Shown here: positions 39,301 through 47,089 of the stretch, piece after piece
Numbering within the stretch: position 1 is the stretch's first letter
How the letters are laid out: every line of letters starts with the position of its first letter
Source: Anisus vortex
Taxonomy: Eukaryota; Mollusca; Gastropoda; Planorbidae
Assembly (NCBI GenBank): GCA_949126835.1
Contig: OX421497.1
Span: 47,485,715 to 47,549,714 of the forward strand
Length of the DNA stretch: 64,000 bases
Direction: 5' to 3'
The notes under the pieces: generated by a model
Databases searched by the model: none
What the model saw: the letters and a program-made list of their open reading frames with translations, nothing else
What the model was told of the DNA's origin: nothing
Program-made: the position numbers and the translations under genes

Positions 39301-42300
39301 CTGTTTAAAGATCTTGTTTTTACAACAGGGCACAACTTATGACGCTTTATATTACTTCTCTTAACTGGTGTGGCTATGTCTTTGTTGCTAATATTTGTCC
39401 ATATATCATGAAGTGAGCTCCGATTACTTTTGGTCACTAATTGTTTTGAAATCCATACCGAACAGAATCTACACTAAATTCCAAATATTCCTGAAGTGTC
39501 GGTCGTTTTATCGCCAATACTAGGCCTACTGCTTTTAACACAATGGCTGCTTTTAACAGAGAAGAGGCTTTTTAACACAACTCTCTACAGACGTGTTACT
39601 GATCCGCATGCGTGCATTATGGTGCCGACCTTGTCACATACACCTGTATTGATGACATTATGCCAAGTAGCCTACACGTAGTATGCGGATGTATCTGCAT
39701 GTAGGTGGACTCTCTTGGAGACGGAAAGATGAACTGTGTTTCGGCTCCAAGGACCATCAAAAACATACGTTTCCGAAGGTCTTTGGCGACCCCCGCGAAA
39801 TGGTCATTCGACCCCCAAGGGGGTCGCGCCCCCCAGTTTGGGAACCGCTGGGCTAAAGGCTTTTAAATTTAATAAGGTAACATGAATTTTGTTTTTACCG
39901 CCAAATTATGTTTTACAAAGCATCGCCCTTCTTATGACAAGATGGACATTAAAAGAAATGCAATAAAAACAATGCAGTAAGAACAATAGGCTAATACAAT
40001 ATTAACATTAGAACAACAAGGAGGGGGGGGGGGGGTGGGGTAAGAGAAAATGAACAATAAGGGGACGGCATCGCATTGGGCAGAAGTACCGAATATTCTG
40101 GGTTCACATTACTTTCACATCCTGGTGAAGGCTAGAGTTTTTTCCCGGGCCTGGAGGGTGTTCCTAAATATAAGTCAAACACCCCTCTTGAGAACGGTGC
40201 CCTTTTTATCAATTTAGACAGACATGGATGTAATTACTTTTCTTTCTTTTACAAATACTTTTAATGCTAATGCATACACTAATATAGGCCAAAGTCTATA
40301 GCTTTTAGAGTTTCCAAAAATGCTGGGTTGATAGCCTGTAGGTCTACTGGACCACGAAAGCTTTATTATCGAAAGCGAAATTATCGGGGTAGCAGGTTAT
40401 GTAATAGTATATAGTATCGTTAAACCTAATACATTATAGTTCAGGCTTTTTGTGTGTGTGTGTGTGAACTGTGAACCCGATTTTAGGTACTGGTCTCGAC
40501 TACAAGCGTCACTAGTATCGGTATCGACAATTGTGCGGAAAACGATATTCGATACAATTTATGTGGGTCAAAAAGTAAATGTAAAAATATAACCGGGTCA
40601 GGACATAAAACAAAAAAATCTGAGAAACGCCTACACCGGTAGTTCCCAACTTTGTTTTTATGCCGCGACCCTTTAATTACAGCTTCTCACGTTGTGGCGG
40701 TCGCGACCTACAGGTTGTAACCGCTGGCCTACACGATATACAATAGTTTGAATGACAAGATAATAATGTGTTACAAAATTATGTTCGTGGATGATGTCGC
40801 TGTCAGGTCAAGTGCACAGACACACACATAAACACATAAACGCACAGACTCTAGAGAGATTTTACAAGCGCGCGAACGTCTCAAAATTTTCTAAGACAGA
40901 TGTTAAACTTGTGTACACTCACACAAACACACAGAGCAAAAAAAAAAGAAAAAACAGCAAAAAGAAAAACTCAGATCGCGTAGTTCGGTTTTAACTATTG
41001 AAAAATTGAATCAATGCATATAATGGTATTTTGAATGGTGGTACGGTAGAATTTTTTTCAAATACTTCTTTTGAATTCTTGAAAAGCTTTTGAATAGAAA
41101 GAATGCTTGCTAATACGTCTCACAATACGAATTATTTGAAAGGGAAGGAAGAGGCGGGAAAGTCCCACACTGTGTCAAATTGTGGATACAATCGAGACAT
41201 TGTCAGATTTCTGGATCTTGAGAAGAAAGATGAGTTCCTGGCCTTTGGCACAACTAAGAAACTAATAAATTAATTCCATTGAAGCTATAGCCTATAGACT
41301 ATAGAGTATAGATCTAGTTTCCTTCTATGATGTTCAATTTTCAAATAGTTTTCAATATTGGTGTGCTTTACAATACATTCGGTGGTCGAGTGGCAGCGCG
41401 TTCGACTGGCGTACCGAAGGTCCTGGGTTCGAATCCTGGTGAAGGAAATGATTTTTTTTTTCCGGGTCTGGGGGGTGTTCCTGAGTCTACCCAGCTCTGG
41501 TGGGTACCTGACCTTAAGTTGGGGTAAAGCAAATGCGGCTGTGCATTGTGCTGGCCACACGGATCACCTAGTATGCTGTGGTCATAGCTGCTTCACCGGC
41601 CCTATGGATATTATGGATGAAATTGATCCGACGGGATATTTTACTTTTACTTTATTTTTACTAAAGTTTACGAAGCGTCACAATCCCACAGTCTATTTGT
41701 GTTTTACTGATAGTAAATTGTGAAAGTATATAACAATTTTAACGACGTCATTTTGATCCTGCCATTGCCCACCGTTAATCCGTGTTCTATTTGTAGAACT
41801 TTCAAAGTCTACAATTCTATGTGAAACTGTTGTAACGAGGATCAATGGGTAGACAGAAGACAATACATGGAGAACAGGAATAAGGAACGAGAGACAAAAA
41901 GAGTGATTAAAAGAAAAACAGAATGTAAGAAATCTAGATTTTAAGGATGAAAGAATTATAATGGAAGAGAAGTGATTGCTAGGTAGATTGATGGAAAGTC
42001 GAAAAAAAAAAAGAAACAGATAGAAAGAAATTACTATAGATAGAAAGAAGAAATGAAAATGAATGAGATAATTTTATAATTGATATACCGGTATGTGAAA
42101 CAGTAACCCTAACAAGAGATCAACAGAAGGATGGTGGGAATAATTTATAAAAAAGAAGGAATGACTTGTAGTAAAAAGAAACGAAAGAAGACTACGATAT
42201 AAAGGGGACATAATTGATACCTTACATAAAAAAAGTGCCTGTGAGATACAAATAGAAGAACTAAAAACGTGTGTATGCGTGTGTTGGATCTGCTATAAAA

Positions 42301-45300
42301 GCCGTGACCTAAGGGTATAATGACCCATGGGTATAATGACCCCAGTTAATGGCTGGTTGAAAAGTTCAACTTTCACCGACCTTCACTCTAAACAAGCTAA
42401 ACAAGGCTAATTAACTTGTTTTATTTATGACCCCACTCTCAGCTTTAGGACATTCACCGGACAGACACAACAATGAATGCACAAGTTCATCATGAATATT
42501 TTGAAAAAAAACAAAAATATTTTATTGAACTATCGGTGATTCAAACTTAGAACAAAATATTTCTAGTCTCATCTTCACAAAGAAAATTACAAGGGTGTTG
42601 TGCGGCCAGTCGCCTTTACTTTCCCTAGATAATAATCAGGGCTGGGTAGATTCAACGGACATCCGTAAGACCTAGGGGAGGAATGGAGAGGGGTCTGGAT
42701 TCGAACCCGTGACTTTTGGTACGTCTATCAGAGCGCTCTGCCACCACACCTCCAAGAGTTAGGTTTGAAAACTAACAGAAAAATATGCAATGACACGCTA
42801 GACGAGAGGACAAAAATATTTCTAAGGAAAGCTAAAGTTATCACAGTAAGTAAATAAAAGTAAGTCAATAAAGTTTCCCGTCGGACCGAATCGATCACAG
42901 GGCTGGTCAAGCAGTCTCCGCCAGTTTCTGTGGCCCCAACTATTGTAAGGGATCCATCAGAGCTGGGTAGACTCAGGGAGATCCTCCAGTTTCGGGAACA
43001 AATCACCAGGATTTGAACCCAGAACCATCGGTACGCCAGACAAACGCGCTGCCACTCGACCACCGTGTCACATTATCACAATATAGAACAACATAAAATG
43101 GCCTTAAATGAACAGTGTAATAAATACACAGAAAATTTCAAAGAAACATATACTTTTAAGGTATGATAGTGTGAATGCAAATGCAATTATAATTTTTAAC
43201 TTATTAAGTAACTCACCCCTACGCCACCTACAAAAAAGGATGGGCTGGGGATAGGGCATGTTCCTCCATTGCCCCCCCCTACCCCTCCGTGGCTACACCA
43301 GTGATACCTGGGTATATTTATATTCCACCAAGAACCGACCGATTATTGGCAGATTTGAACAATTGAAGTTTGCTATAAGTAGTAGCCCCGGAGGGGGGGG
43401 GGGGGGGTTATTGACATAACTCGACATTGACATTAAAAAAGCGGACCAATGCAACGACTTGCCTGATTGATACTTTGTGTCATGGTGACATGACAGTAGT
43501 TCAATGGAGGAAAAATAAACCTGGACAGTTAGTGACACAATAGCAGACACAGTAGCAAACCAACTCCATTAGTTCATAAAAAAAATGTTCATCCCGACAC
43601 ATTAATTAATTATTTAAAAAAAATAGCTTTTGCTTGTCTAAAATAAAAATTAGTTTAAAGCGCCATTCTAGACATTCATATAATCACCAATCAGCGAGTC
43701 ACCGGTATAAGATAGCAAGCAGAAGTGAATTTTCTTTCAAAGGAAAATGTCATCTTGTGTCTTTTAATTTTGAGGCACCGTACTAAAATAATGATATATA
43801 TTTTTTAGAGTTTTTCTTTGCCAGGGTAATTGCCCCTAAGCCAACAAGCTGAGTCTATGTAAATGCACTAGGGACTAGGACTCTAGGACAGAGTTGTTCT
43901 TTTTATGCCGGGTCGTGCCCGGTTACCGGGTCACAGGAGCAATATGACAGGGTCGCAAACAGAAAGTTCACAATGTAAGTCACATTCTTATCATGATGAG
44001 ATAGTCGTAGACCTATACTATAACAGCATATAGGCCTACACAATGTAAGTCACATTCTTATCATGATGAGATAGTCGTAGACCTATACTATAACAGCATA
44101 TAGGCCTACACAATGTAAGTCACATTCTTATCATGATGAGATAGTCGTAGACCTATAGGCCTACTATAACAGCATATAGGCCTACACACACACACACATA
44201 TATATATAAGCTTATATACAACAGTATTAAACAGTATACAGCAGTAGGCCTGTATATAACAGAATATCCTATACCCCTTATATACCAGAAGAGCTACATT
44301 TATAATTTAAATAGTAAACCACTGAGAGTAACGTTTCACAACACATAGGCTACACACACAAACAAGCATGCGCAAGTTACGATGATCATTTGTGATGAAC
44401 ACACAACAATTCATGAGTACACAGACACGGTTTCTGAATACATAAAATTTTTCAAAGATGTGTGTGTGCCGAAAAAAACTGTTACTTTTTACCCGAATTT
44501 AAAAGCATGGGTTGACAAAGACATTAAAAGATTAATAAGTGAGAAGGACAAAGCCTACAGAAACAGAAAAGAAGAACCAACACTGTTTCGTCAAACAAAG
44601 GCGAAGTTGAAAAAAGCAATTAAAGAAGCGAAAAATAAATATAAAGACAAAATTGAAGATCTTTTCTCCTCAGGGCAAAGTAAGCAAATGTGGGCCAATA
44701 TGAACACCATAACACAATACAAGGGCACACCTAAGACCACCGAGTGTGATGACCCCACCCTGCCTGACAGGTTAAACGTATTCTACGCAAGGTTTGATAA
44801 AGACAACAAAACTAGCCCTGTCCCATTGCCATCCAATGACTCGCCACCATTCGTCGTAGACGAGCATGACGTAAGGCGCTCGTTTAGTAAACTGAAAGTT
44901 AACAAAGCCGCTGGACCAGACAAGTTAACAACAAAACTACTAAAAGTGTGTAGTGCAGAGCTGGCACCTGTATTCACTGTTATTTTTAATTGGTCGCTAG
45001 AAACCTGCTCGGTCCCTACATGCCTTAAAAAGTCTACCATTGTGCCTGTGCCTAAAAAGCAGTCCCCACAAACATTAAATGATTACAGACCAGTAGCCTT
45101 AACATCTGTGGCTATGAAATGTTTTGAATCAATTGTTTTTAAATTTTTAAATACTTTACTACCATCAGACTTCGATGATTTTCAATTCGCGTACAGGTCT
45201 AATAGATCAGTAGATGACGCTATTGCAATAAATGTGCATGAGGTATTAAACCACTTAGAGTCAAGCAAGTCATATGCAAGAATATTATTTATAGACTACA

Positions 45301-47089
45301 GCTCAGCTTTTAATACCATTATACCACAACAATTGTACAACAAACTTAACTACCAACTCTCTTTTCCTGTTAACATATGTAACTGGATTTTAGACTTCTT
45401 ATTAGAACGCCCACAGGAGGTTAAAATTAGTAACAATGTGTCAACCAGTATAACGTTAAATACTGGGACCCCCCAAGGTTGTCCATTATCACCAAAACTA
45501 TATTCTATTTTCACTTATGACTGTAAAGCAGAACAGCCTGGCTGTCTGGTTATAAAATATGCCGATGATACGACGGTTACTGGCCTAATCAAAAACGCAG
45601 ATGAGCACGCATATCGTAGCCAAATAGACACTATCGTGAGCTGGTGTAGCCAGAACAACTTACACCTTAATGTATCGAAGACAAAAGAAATGATCATAGA
45701 TTTTAGGAGAAACGAACCCCCACCCCCACCCTTGGTTATACAGGGATCAAATGTAGAATGAGTTTATGATTTTAAGTTTCTTGGCACTGTCTTATCCAAT
45801 GAACTAACACGGGATATTAACTGCACTGATATCCTTAAGAAAGCAAGGCAGAGAATGTATTTTCTTAGAAAGCTGAAGTCCTGTGGGGTCAATAAAGTGA
45901 TAATGACTAATTTCTATAGGGCTATTATTGAAAGCATACTGACAAGATCTATTGAAGTTTGGTTCGACAGGCTACCTGTAGTTAATTTACACAAGCTAGA
46001 ATCAGTTGTCAAAAATGCAGAAAAAATTATTGGCACTAATCTTAAGTCGCTAGAAACATTATACCAAGAGCGCTTAACAGGTAAAATGACTAATATTATG
46101 AAGGATAAATCCCACCCCTCGAGACACTTTTTTGAATTTCTTCCACATGGCCGTCGCCTTCGAGCATTTAAAGGTAGCAGCAGATTTGTTAACAGCTGTT
46201 ATCCGCAAGCAGTTAAACTGTTCAATAATACAAGACAGAAGCGTCTTATAAGATCATAATTGTAATAATTTTCCTTATATTCTGTATATTATCATAATGT
46301 ACATTGATATAATAGTTTGTTTTTTTTCATTTATTTTCATTGTTGTGTCTTACTACTATTGTATTATTATGTACTATTAGATGTCACATTCAACATCACA
46401 TATTTTTGATGTTAATCGCATTGACTGAATAAAATTGAATTGAATTGAGTGTCAATGTTTAAGACTACGTGACCAGTATGCACGGTCCTAATTCCTAATC
46501 AGTTGCCAGCTTGTGTGAGACAGGTGGTTGTGATGTGTGTGTGCGGAGTTGGGGGCGGTCTTGAACTTGAAGTGTGACACATGGTGTTTAATAGGACTAA
46601 GGATCACATGTGCTATTTTAAGGACTAAAGAATAGCGGTAGGCGAGTGAACTTCGACAACACTTTGAACAGCGTATGTTCACTTCACACGTGAAAAATAA
46701 ATGCTTATAGACTTAGACAATATTTTTTAATTTAAGATAAATCAAAGAAAATTATGAAGCTAGTCTAAGCCGATTTGAAGAAAAGACTCGATAATAGTTC
46801 TATATCAATACCAAATATATGTATAATATATATAAAGTATTAAATTTCTCAAGACTAAATATATATAAATTATAATTATAGCCTAAAGAAATAAGTATAA
46901 GGACTATATTGGCTCTTAATCGCTTATAACTTATAATATATAAACACCGTATAAAGGTATTCAGACTACTACACCCACTGGGCCCTAAAAAAACGAACTG
47001 TACCTGTCGTCGTATGCAAAGTTGGCTTCAAGAGTGTTAAGATACAGTACAGTAGCGAACAGGGCCGTCACCAGCGGTAGATAATCCAT
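15160..47089 (-). CDS. TMTC2: TMTC2 orthologue: transmembrane O-mannosyltransferase-targeting-cadherins type protein with TPRs (13 coding exons)
   Basis: Coding exons (- strand): 47089-47004, 28102-27511, 26906-26096, 24868-24754, 23617-23532, 22931-22870, 22602-22480, 21966-21888, 20258-20137, 18332-18251, 17746-17632, 16585-16522, 15321-15160. All introns are GT-AG, every phase agrees, and the sum is 2,499 nt or 832 residues, against about 836 in vertebrate TMTC2. Residues about 1-496 are multi-pass membrane: Asp27-Asp28 in FAYDDSR is the expected GT-C acidic pair after the first helix, followed by SHKSYRP (62-68), HPIHTEAV (127-134) and a DUF1736-type region around GNKPPEF...SFDWSMDS. Residues about 497-832 are TPRs (GNLANIF, HLNLGIL, NLGAMLH and similar). 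TMTC proteins act in the ER membrane and lumen and are linked to O-mannosylation of cadherin domains; TMTC2 is also linked to calcium handling and hearing. Intron 1 is 18,901 bp. The start is the first ATG giving a full TM1. Confidence 0.95.
15695..16175 (+). mobile_element. RTE-like LINE 3' end in TMTC2 intron 12
   Basis: Forward translation gives LYRALVRTIVLYGCKTWKLL, then KRRKLTWFGHVLRHNN, the RT-to-C-terminal tail of RTE/BovB-type and related LINEs. A TGA at 15828-15830 interrupts the frame and later blocks shift frame. The copy is antisense to TMTC2 and ends in TGATAATGATGAT. Confidence 0.75.
16522..16585 (-). CDS. TMTC2: TMTC2 exon 12
   Basis: 64 nt, enters with a split Arg codon (AG|A); encodes REANKNEKAEELYLTAAQLK and two more residues; donor AAG|GTAAGA. 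Confidence 0.92.
16832..17084. repeat. 11-bp minisatellite, 23 units, TMTC2 intron 11
   Basis: CTGACTAGTTT repeated head to tail with essentially no variation. Each unit contains the palindrome ACTAGT. Confidence 0.95.
17632..17746 (-). CDS. TMTC2: TMTC2 exon 11
   Basis: Acceptor TTTTCTTTTCAG; encodes AQLYAGMQRWNDSIKIFERL and DFDVVYNSANVF, matching the FDVVFNAA block of vertebrate TMTC2. Confidence 0.93.
18251..18332 (-). CDS. TMTC2: TMTC2 exon 10
   Basis: 82 nt between TTTGAACAG and GTATGT; encodes a TPR beginning SQWEESELWLDKAKHFHPND. Confidence 0.92.
18411..18531. repeat. 20-bp minisatellite, 6 units, TMTC2 intron 9
   Basis: ATTGCAGTATTTCAAATATG repeated six times with one or two base changes; it starts about 80 bp from exon 10's acceptor. 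Confidence 0.9.
18925..19858. repeat. 58-bp satellite-like array, 16 units, TMTC2 intron 9
   Basis: The unit starts TCAATATTCACACACTTAAA and ends TATGTCTAGTTAG. Sixteen copies and a 6-bp partial follow each other with no difference that I can see, over 934 bp. It occupies about half of the intron. Confidence 0.97.
20137..20258 (-). CDS. TMTC2: TMTC2 exon 9
   Basis: Acceptor CCGTTACAG; encodes GEVYYKLGQFDEAEKWYKEA, aligning with the GEAYMRLSKLPEAEHWYMES TPR of vertebrate TMTC2. Confidence 0.95.
20331..20590 (+). repeat. SINE family A, nearly full copy (TMTC2 intron 8)
   Basis: tRNA-like head with B box GGTTCCAATCC, then the GGAGGGTGTCCCTGAGTCTA, CATTGTGCTGGCCACACAAC and TTTCACTGGTCC blocks that define the family. 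Antisense to TMTC2. Confidence 0.75.
21105..21345 (+). repeat. SINE family A copy (TMTC2 intron 8)
   Basis: Head with AGTTCAAATCCAGGTGAA, then GTGACCCTGAGTCTGCCCAG and GCATTGTGCTGGCCACACAT. Diverged. Confidence 0.7.
21497..21575 (-). repeat. (ATT)n-tailed LINE/SINE 3' end
   Basis: On the reverse strand GTTGGCAGCGCTATACAAAT is followed by about nine ATT units, the tail type of L2-like elements (compare 56990-57049). Confidence 0.55.
21888..21966 (-). CDS. TMTC2: TMTC2 exon 8
   Basis: 79 nt between TTGTTCAG and GTAAGT; encodes EALAMLMKALQRRPDHYGPQ and SIFNMI. Confidence 0.93.
22358..22480. repeat. 43-bp repeat, 3 units, reaching the exon 7 donor
   Basis: CAATTCTGAGATTTCATCAC...TTTAGTTA repeats with period about 43. 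The last unit runs into the exon 7 splice donor (GTAACTAAAG on the - strand). Confidence 0.75.
22480..22602 (-). CDS. TMTC2: TMTC2 exon 7
   Basis: 123 nt, phase 0 at both ends; encodes IYSHCADLDTSGLKDPRLHD and GTKISCIFNHGRILMDQ, equivalent to the loop and TPR helix around CLYNLGKLYHEQ in vertebrates. Confidence 0.92.
22870..22931 (-). CDS. TMTC2: TMTC2 exon 6
   Basis: 62 nt between TTTGTTTAG and GTAAGT; encodes VAHLNLGILTAQLGDLELAK and K, a TPR helix. Confidence 0.92.
23532..23617 (-). CDS. TMTC2: TMTC2 exon 5
   Basis: 86 nt between CTCTTTACAG and GTAATA; encodes LGILLQNQNRLSEAIESYKK and AIQFRPRLT, a canonical TPR. Confidence 0.94.
23812..23998. mobile_element. 171-bp hAT-type MITE in TMTC2 intron 4
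   Basis: The element 23820-23990 begins CAGTGGCGTAGCTAGGGG and ends AACAGCACTG, with perfect 8-bp duplications AAGTATTC at 23812-23819 and 23991-23998. Only the outermost bases are inverted. Confidence 0.8.
24222..24366 (+). repeat. SINE family B copy (TMTC2 intron 4)
   Basis: Head AGCTGGTCCTGTGGTTAGTA, then CCTGCCGCCCTGCAGGAGGC and the LINE-like tail AGAAGAAGCGTCTTTTAAAC. Compare the full copy at 52324-52483. Confidence 0.75.
24754..24868 (-). CDS. TMTC2: TMTC2 exon 4
   Basis: Acceptor GCTTTCTTTCAG; encodes AWGNLANIFNEKQQLDKAEE and AYRNALKYRSNMADVHYN, the first TPR, directly comparable to AWGNLGNVLKSQ in vertebrates. Confidence 0.96.
25771..25963. mobile_element. hAT-type MITE, about 193 bp (TMTC2 intron 3)
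   Basis: CAATGGTTCCCAAACTTTTT at the left mirrors TTTTGGAACCACTG at the right. Same terminal family as 37978-39850. No clear 8-bp duplication, so the boundaries are uncertain. Confidence 0.55.
25970..26026 (-). repeat. LINE family C tail fragment
   Basis: The reverse strand reads ATCTTCTTTATAGAAGGAGC, GTCTGTAATG, then a (TAAGA)n tail; matches the 3' end at 36175-36216. Confidence 0.65.
26096..26906 (-). CDS. TMTC2: TMTC2 exon 3 (membrane core)
   Basis: 811 nt. Encodes residues about 227-497: hydrophobic helices, GNKPPEFAPSDNPA, PSQNFWMLLCPRVLSFDWSM, FIPASNLFFYVGFVIAERIL and YIPSMGFCLLVGLG, all diagnostic of TMTC2. Acceptor CCCAAAAG|AGC chosen because it preserves phase with exon 2; donor AAAG|GTAAGC. 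Confidence 0.96.
26907..27510. other. TMTC2 intron 2, no further features
   Basis: 604 bp of AT-rich sequence with a short G-run near 27330; nothing else is recognised. Confidence 0.6.
27511..28102 (-). CDS. TMTC2: TMTC2 exon 2
   Basis: 592 nt between TTTTCAG and GTAAGT. Encodes SRAIQKNPDLLPETPLWHLV, then YNDFWG, SHKSYRP, HPIHTEAVAGIVGRADV and LSKEQALTVLGV. Strikingly GC- and CpG-rich against its surroundings, which creates long spurious ORFs in other frames. Confidence 0.97.
28150..28697. repeat. 29-bp minisatellite, about 19 units, beside the exon 2 acceptor
   Basis: The core CACAGACCGCCAAACAGATT plus ACCAAATA repeats with variants (TTACC, TTATC, AAAAA). It lies in intron 1 about 50 bp upstream of the exon 2 3' splice site. 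Confidence 0.95.
28700..30255. other. TMTC2 intron 1, unremarkable part
   Basis: AT-rich sequence with C-runs near 28971-28995, a G-run near 29656 and a (GT)n near 29538. No coding or element structure is recognised. Confidence 0.5.
30261..30392 (-). repeat. SINE family B, internally deleted copy
   Basis: The reverse strand carries the head (GGCTGGTCCTGGGGCTAGTT, CACCGGACTGTCAACC) and the tail (AATCTTCTATCTAGAAGGCA), with most of the middle missing. Confidence 0.7.
30473..31394. repeat. 17-bp minisatellite, about 54 units
   Basis: TAAGAACATTGACTTGC with variants GTCTTG, TATCTTG and GAATTG. GTCTTG variants cluster at the edges and GACTTG dominates the centre, the pattern expected of array growth from the middle. 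Confidence 0.96.
31395..32513. other. TMTC2 intron 1, unremarkable part
   Basis: Contains (CA)n near 31581 and 32419, and a roughly 25-bp threefold repeat (GGAGATTGGGGAGTGGGCCG type) at 32141-32205. Nothing else is recognised. Confidence 0.5.
32514..32710. repeat. 22-bp minisatellite, about 9 units
   Basis: The unit TTTATAAGGATGCGTATTTA plus CA recurs with substitutions. Confidence 0.9.
33156..33538. repeat. SINE family B copies in inverted orientation
   Basis: A + head (33156-33225, GGCTGGTCCAGCGGTTAGAT) and + tail (33454-33538, ending GTCTGTAAACTTATAAG) are separated by an unrelated block with TATATAGCGCTTCTATCC (33226-33343) and by a - strand head (33344-33453). The + head and - head can pair as a long hairpin. 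Confidence 0.75.
33758..33975 (+). repeat. SINE family A copy, head missing
   Basis: GGGTCTGGAGGGTGTCTCTT, CTACCCAGCTCTGATAGGTA, GTGCTGGCCACATAATCCCC and GCTGCTTCACCGGCCCTATG match the consensus order. Confidence 0.8.
34464..35543. mobile_element. nested hAT-type element H2 inside H1
   Basis: The element 34472-35535 starts TAGAGATGGGC and ends GACCCATCTCTA, with perfect 8-bp duplications GTGACCGG (34464-34471, 35536-35543). H1 copy 2 lacks this block and so represents the empty site. The interior is mostly a palindrome-rich array. Confidence 0.85.
34950..35365. repeat. 25-bp palindrome-rich array inside H2
   Basis: GATCAGTACTGAGCGGGTCT plus GAGCC repeats, interleaved with the inverted form CAGTACAGACCCATATCAGT. 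Flanked by a direct duplication of ACATATCGAAATGCAGAACG-type sequence (about 34925 and 35403). Confidence 0.9.
35971..36216 (+). mobile_element. LINE family C, 3' end (best copy)
   Basis: Open frame from about 35976 to TAG near 36146 encodes a CR1/Jockey-type C terminus: YSFYPSGIRVWNGLPEQTRK, then a basic tail. The 3' UTR follows with GACCACAGATGAGCGTAGG and ends TAGAAGGAGCGTCTGTAATT TATAAGAT. Confidence 0.8.
36217..37969. other. TMTC2 intron 1, no recognised feature
   Basis: AT-rich sequence with (CA)n near 36754 and a 16-base G-run near 36830. The ORFs here are short and unlike known proteins. Confidence 0.5.
37970..39858 (-). mobile_element. 1.87-kb hAT element with transposase remnants
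   Basis: The element 37978-39850 has CAGTGGTTCCCAAACT at the left and complement CAGCGGTTCCCAAACT at the right (15 of 16), with 8-bp duplications GCCTAAAG and GGCTAAAG (7 of 8). On the reverse strand near 39300 it encodes VKTRSLNSRLFSQLCNEYDA, and near 38460 LPFPTKYLSK, then in another frame near 38370 LAKTVPRISEPMRN. These match the central and C-terminal dimerisation parts of SCAND3/ZBED-type hAT transposases. Frameshifts, stops and deletions make it inactive. Confidence 0.8.
39859..40074. other. TMTC2 intron 1, no recognised feature
   Basis: AT-rich with a G-run near 40022. Confidence 0.5.
40075..40185 (+). repeat. SINE family A fragment
   Basis: A degraded head (GGGTTCACATT, CATCCTGGTGAAGGCTAGAG) followed by CGGGCCTGGAGGGTGTTCCT. 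Confidence 0.6.
40629..40734. mobile_element. 90-bp hAT-type MITE
   Basis: The element 40637-40726 lies between perfect 8-bp GCCTACAC copies (40629-40636, 40727-40734). Ends CGGTAGTTCCCAACTTTG and complement CAGCGGTTACAACC resemble the 37978 element, so it may be a deletion derivative. Confidence 0.7.
41381..41662 (+). repeat. SINE family A, reference copy
   Basis: The tRNA-like head GGTGGTCGAGTGGCAGCGCG (A-box region) and B box GGTTCGAATCC lead into a conserved body (GGTCTGGGGGGTGTTCCTGA, CCCAGCTCTGGTGGGTACCT, TGTGCTGGCCACAC) and tail (TTCACCGGCCCTATGGATAT, ATCCGACGGGATATTTTAC). It is a SINE and not a tRNA gene: the head lacks a clean cloverleaf and the unit recurs at least seven times here. 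Confidence 0.85.
41840..42240. other. purine-rich strand-asymmetric tract
   Basis: About 400 bp in which the + strand is overwhelmingly A and G (AGAACAGGAATAAGGAACGA, GAAAGAAGAAATGAAAATGA). No element or gene is recognised. Confidence 0.6.
42596..42752 (-). repeat. SINE family A copy, reverse
   Basis: The reverse strand reads GGAGGTGTGGTGGCAGAGCG, a head with B box GGGTTCGAATCC, then the body to CGACTGGCCGCAC. Confidence 0.75.
42865..43072 (-). repeat. SINE family A copy, reverse
   Basis: The reverse strand begins GTGACACGGTGGTCGAGTGG CAGCGCG and ends in the GATCCGACGGGAA-type tail (CGATTCGGTCCGACGGGAAA). Confidence 0.8.
43080..43965. other. TMTC2 intron 1, mixed unassigned sequence
   Basis: Around 43270-43305 CCGTGGCTACACCAGTG resembles the right end of a hAT-type MITE (compare CAGTGGCGTAGC at 23820), but no left end was found. 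A G-run lies at 43394. Nothing else is recognised. Confidence 0.4.
43970..44188. repeat. 70-bp tandem repeat, 3 units
   Basis: ACAATGTAAGTCACATTCTT ... ATAGGCCTAC begins at 43970, 44040 and 44110. The third unit has a small TAGGCCTA insertion and runs into (CA)n(TA)n. Confidence 0.95.
44382..46448 (+). mobile_element. CR1/Rex1-like LINE, 5'-truncated, reverse transcriptase with one nonsense mutation
   Basis: One frame runs 44382-46259, broken only by TGA at 45759-45761. The first part (459 aa) starts in the linker after the missing endonuclease (VPKKTVTFYPNLKAWVDKDI) and holds the RT: VNKAAGPDKLTTKLL, NDYRPVALTSVAMKCFE, FIDYSSAFNTIIP, GTPQGCPLSPKLYS and the catalytic YADD (KYADDTTV). The rest (VYDFKFLGT to the tail; stop 46257-46259) contains the FLRKLKSCGVN thumb-like segment and the C terminus. 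The 3' end has AATAAAATTGAATTGAATTG, a short pentamer-repeat tail. In sense orientation on +, antisense to TMTC2. Clade assignment is by resemblance only. Confidence 0.9.
46449..47003. other. TMTC2 intron 1, region next to exon 1
   Basis: AT-rich with no element recognised; ends at the exon 1 donor (CAG|GTACAG on the - strand). Confidence 0.5.
47004..47089 (-). CDS. TMTC2: TMTC2 exon 1 (coding part)
   Basis: ATG at 47089. Encodes MDYLPLVTALFATVLYLNTL and EANFAYDD before the donor at 47003. Residues about 4-20 form TM1; Asp27-Asp28 are the GT-C acidic pair. The 18.9-kb gap to exon 2 is bridged by phase and homology only. Confidence 0.9.

Noticed and set aside
41381..41455. tRNA gene candidate with clear B box
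   Set aside because: It is the head of SINE family A, repeated in many places and followed by the SINE body.
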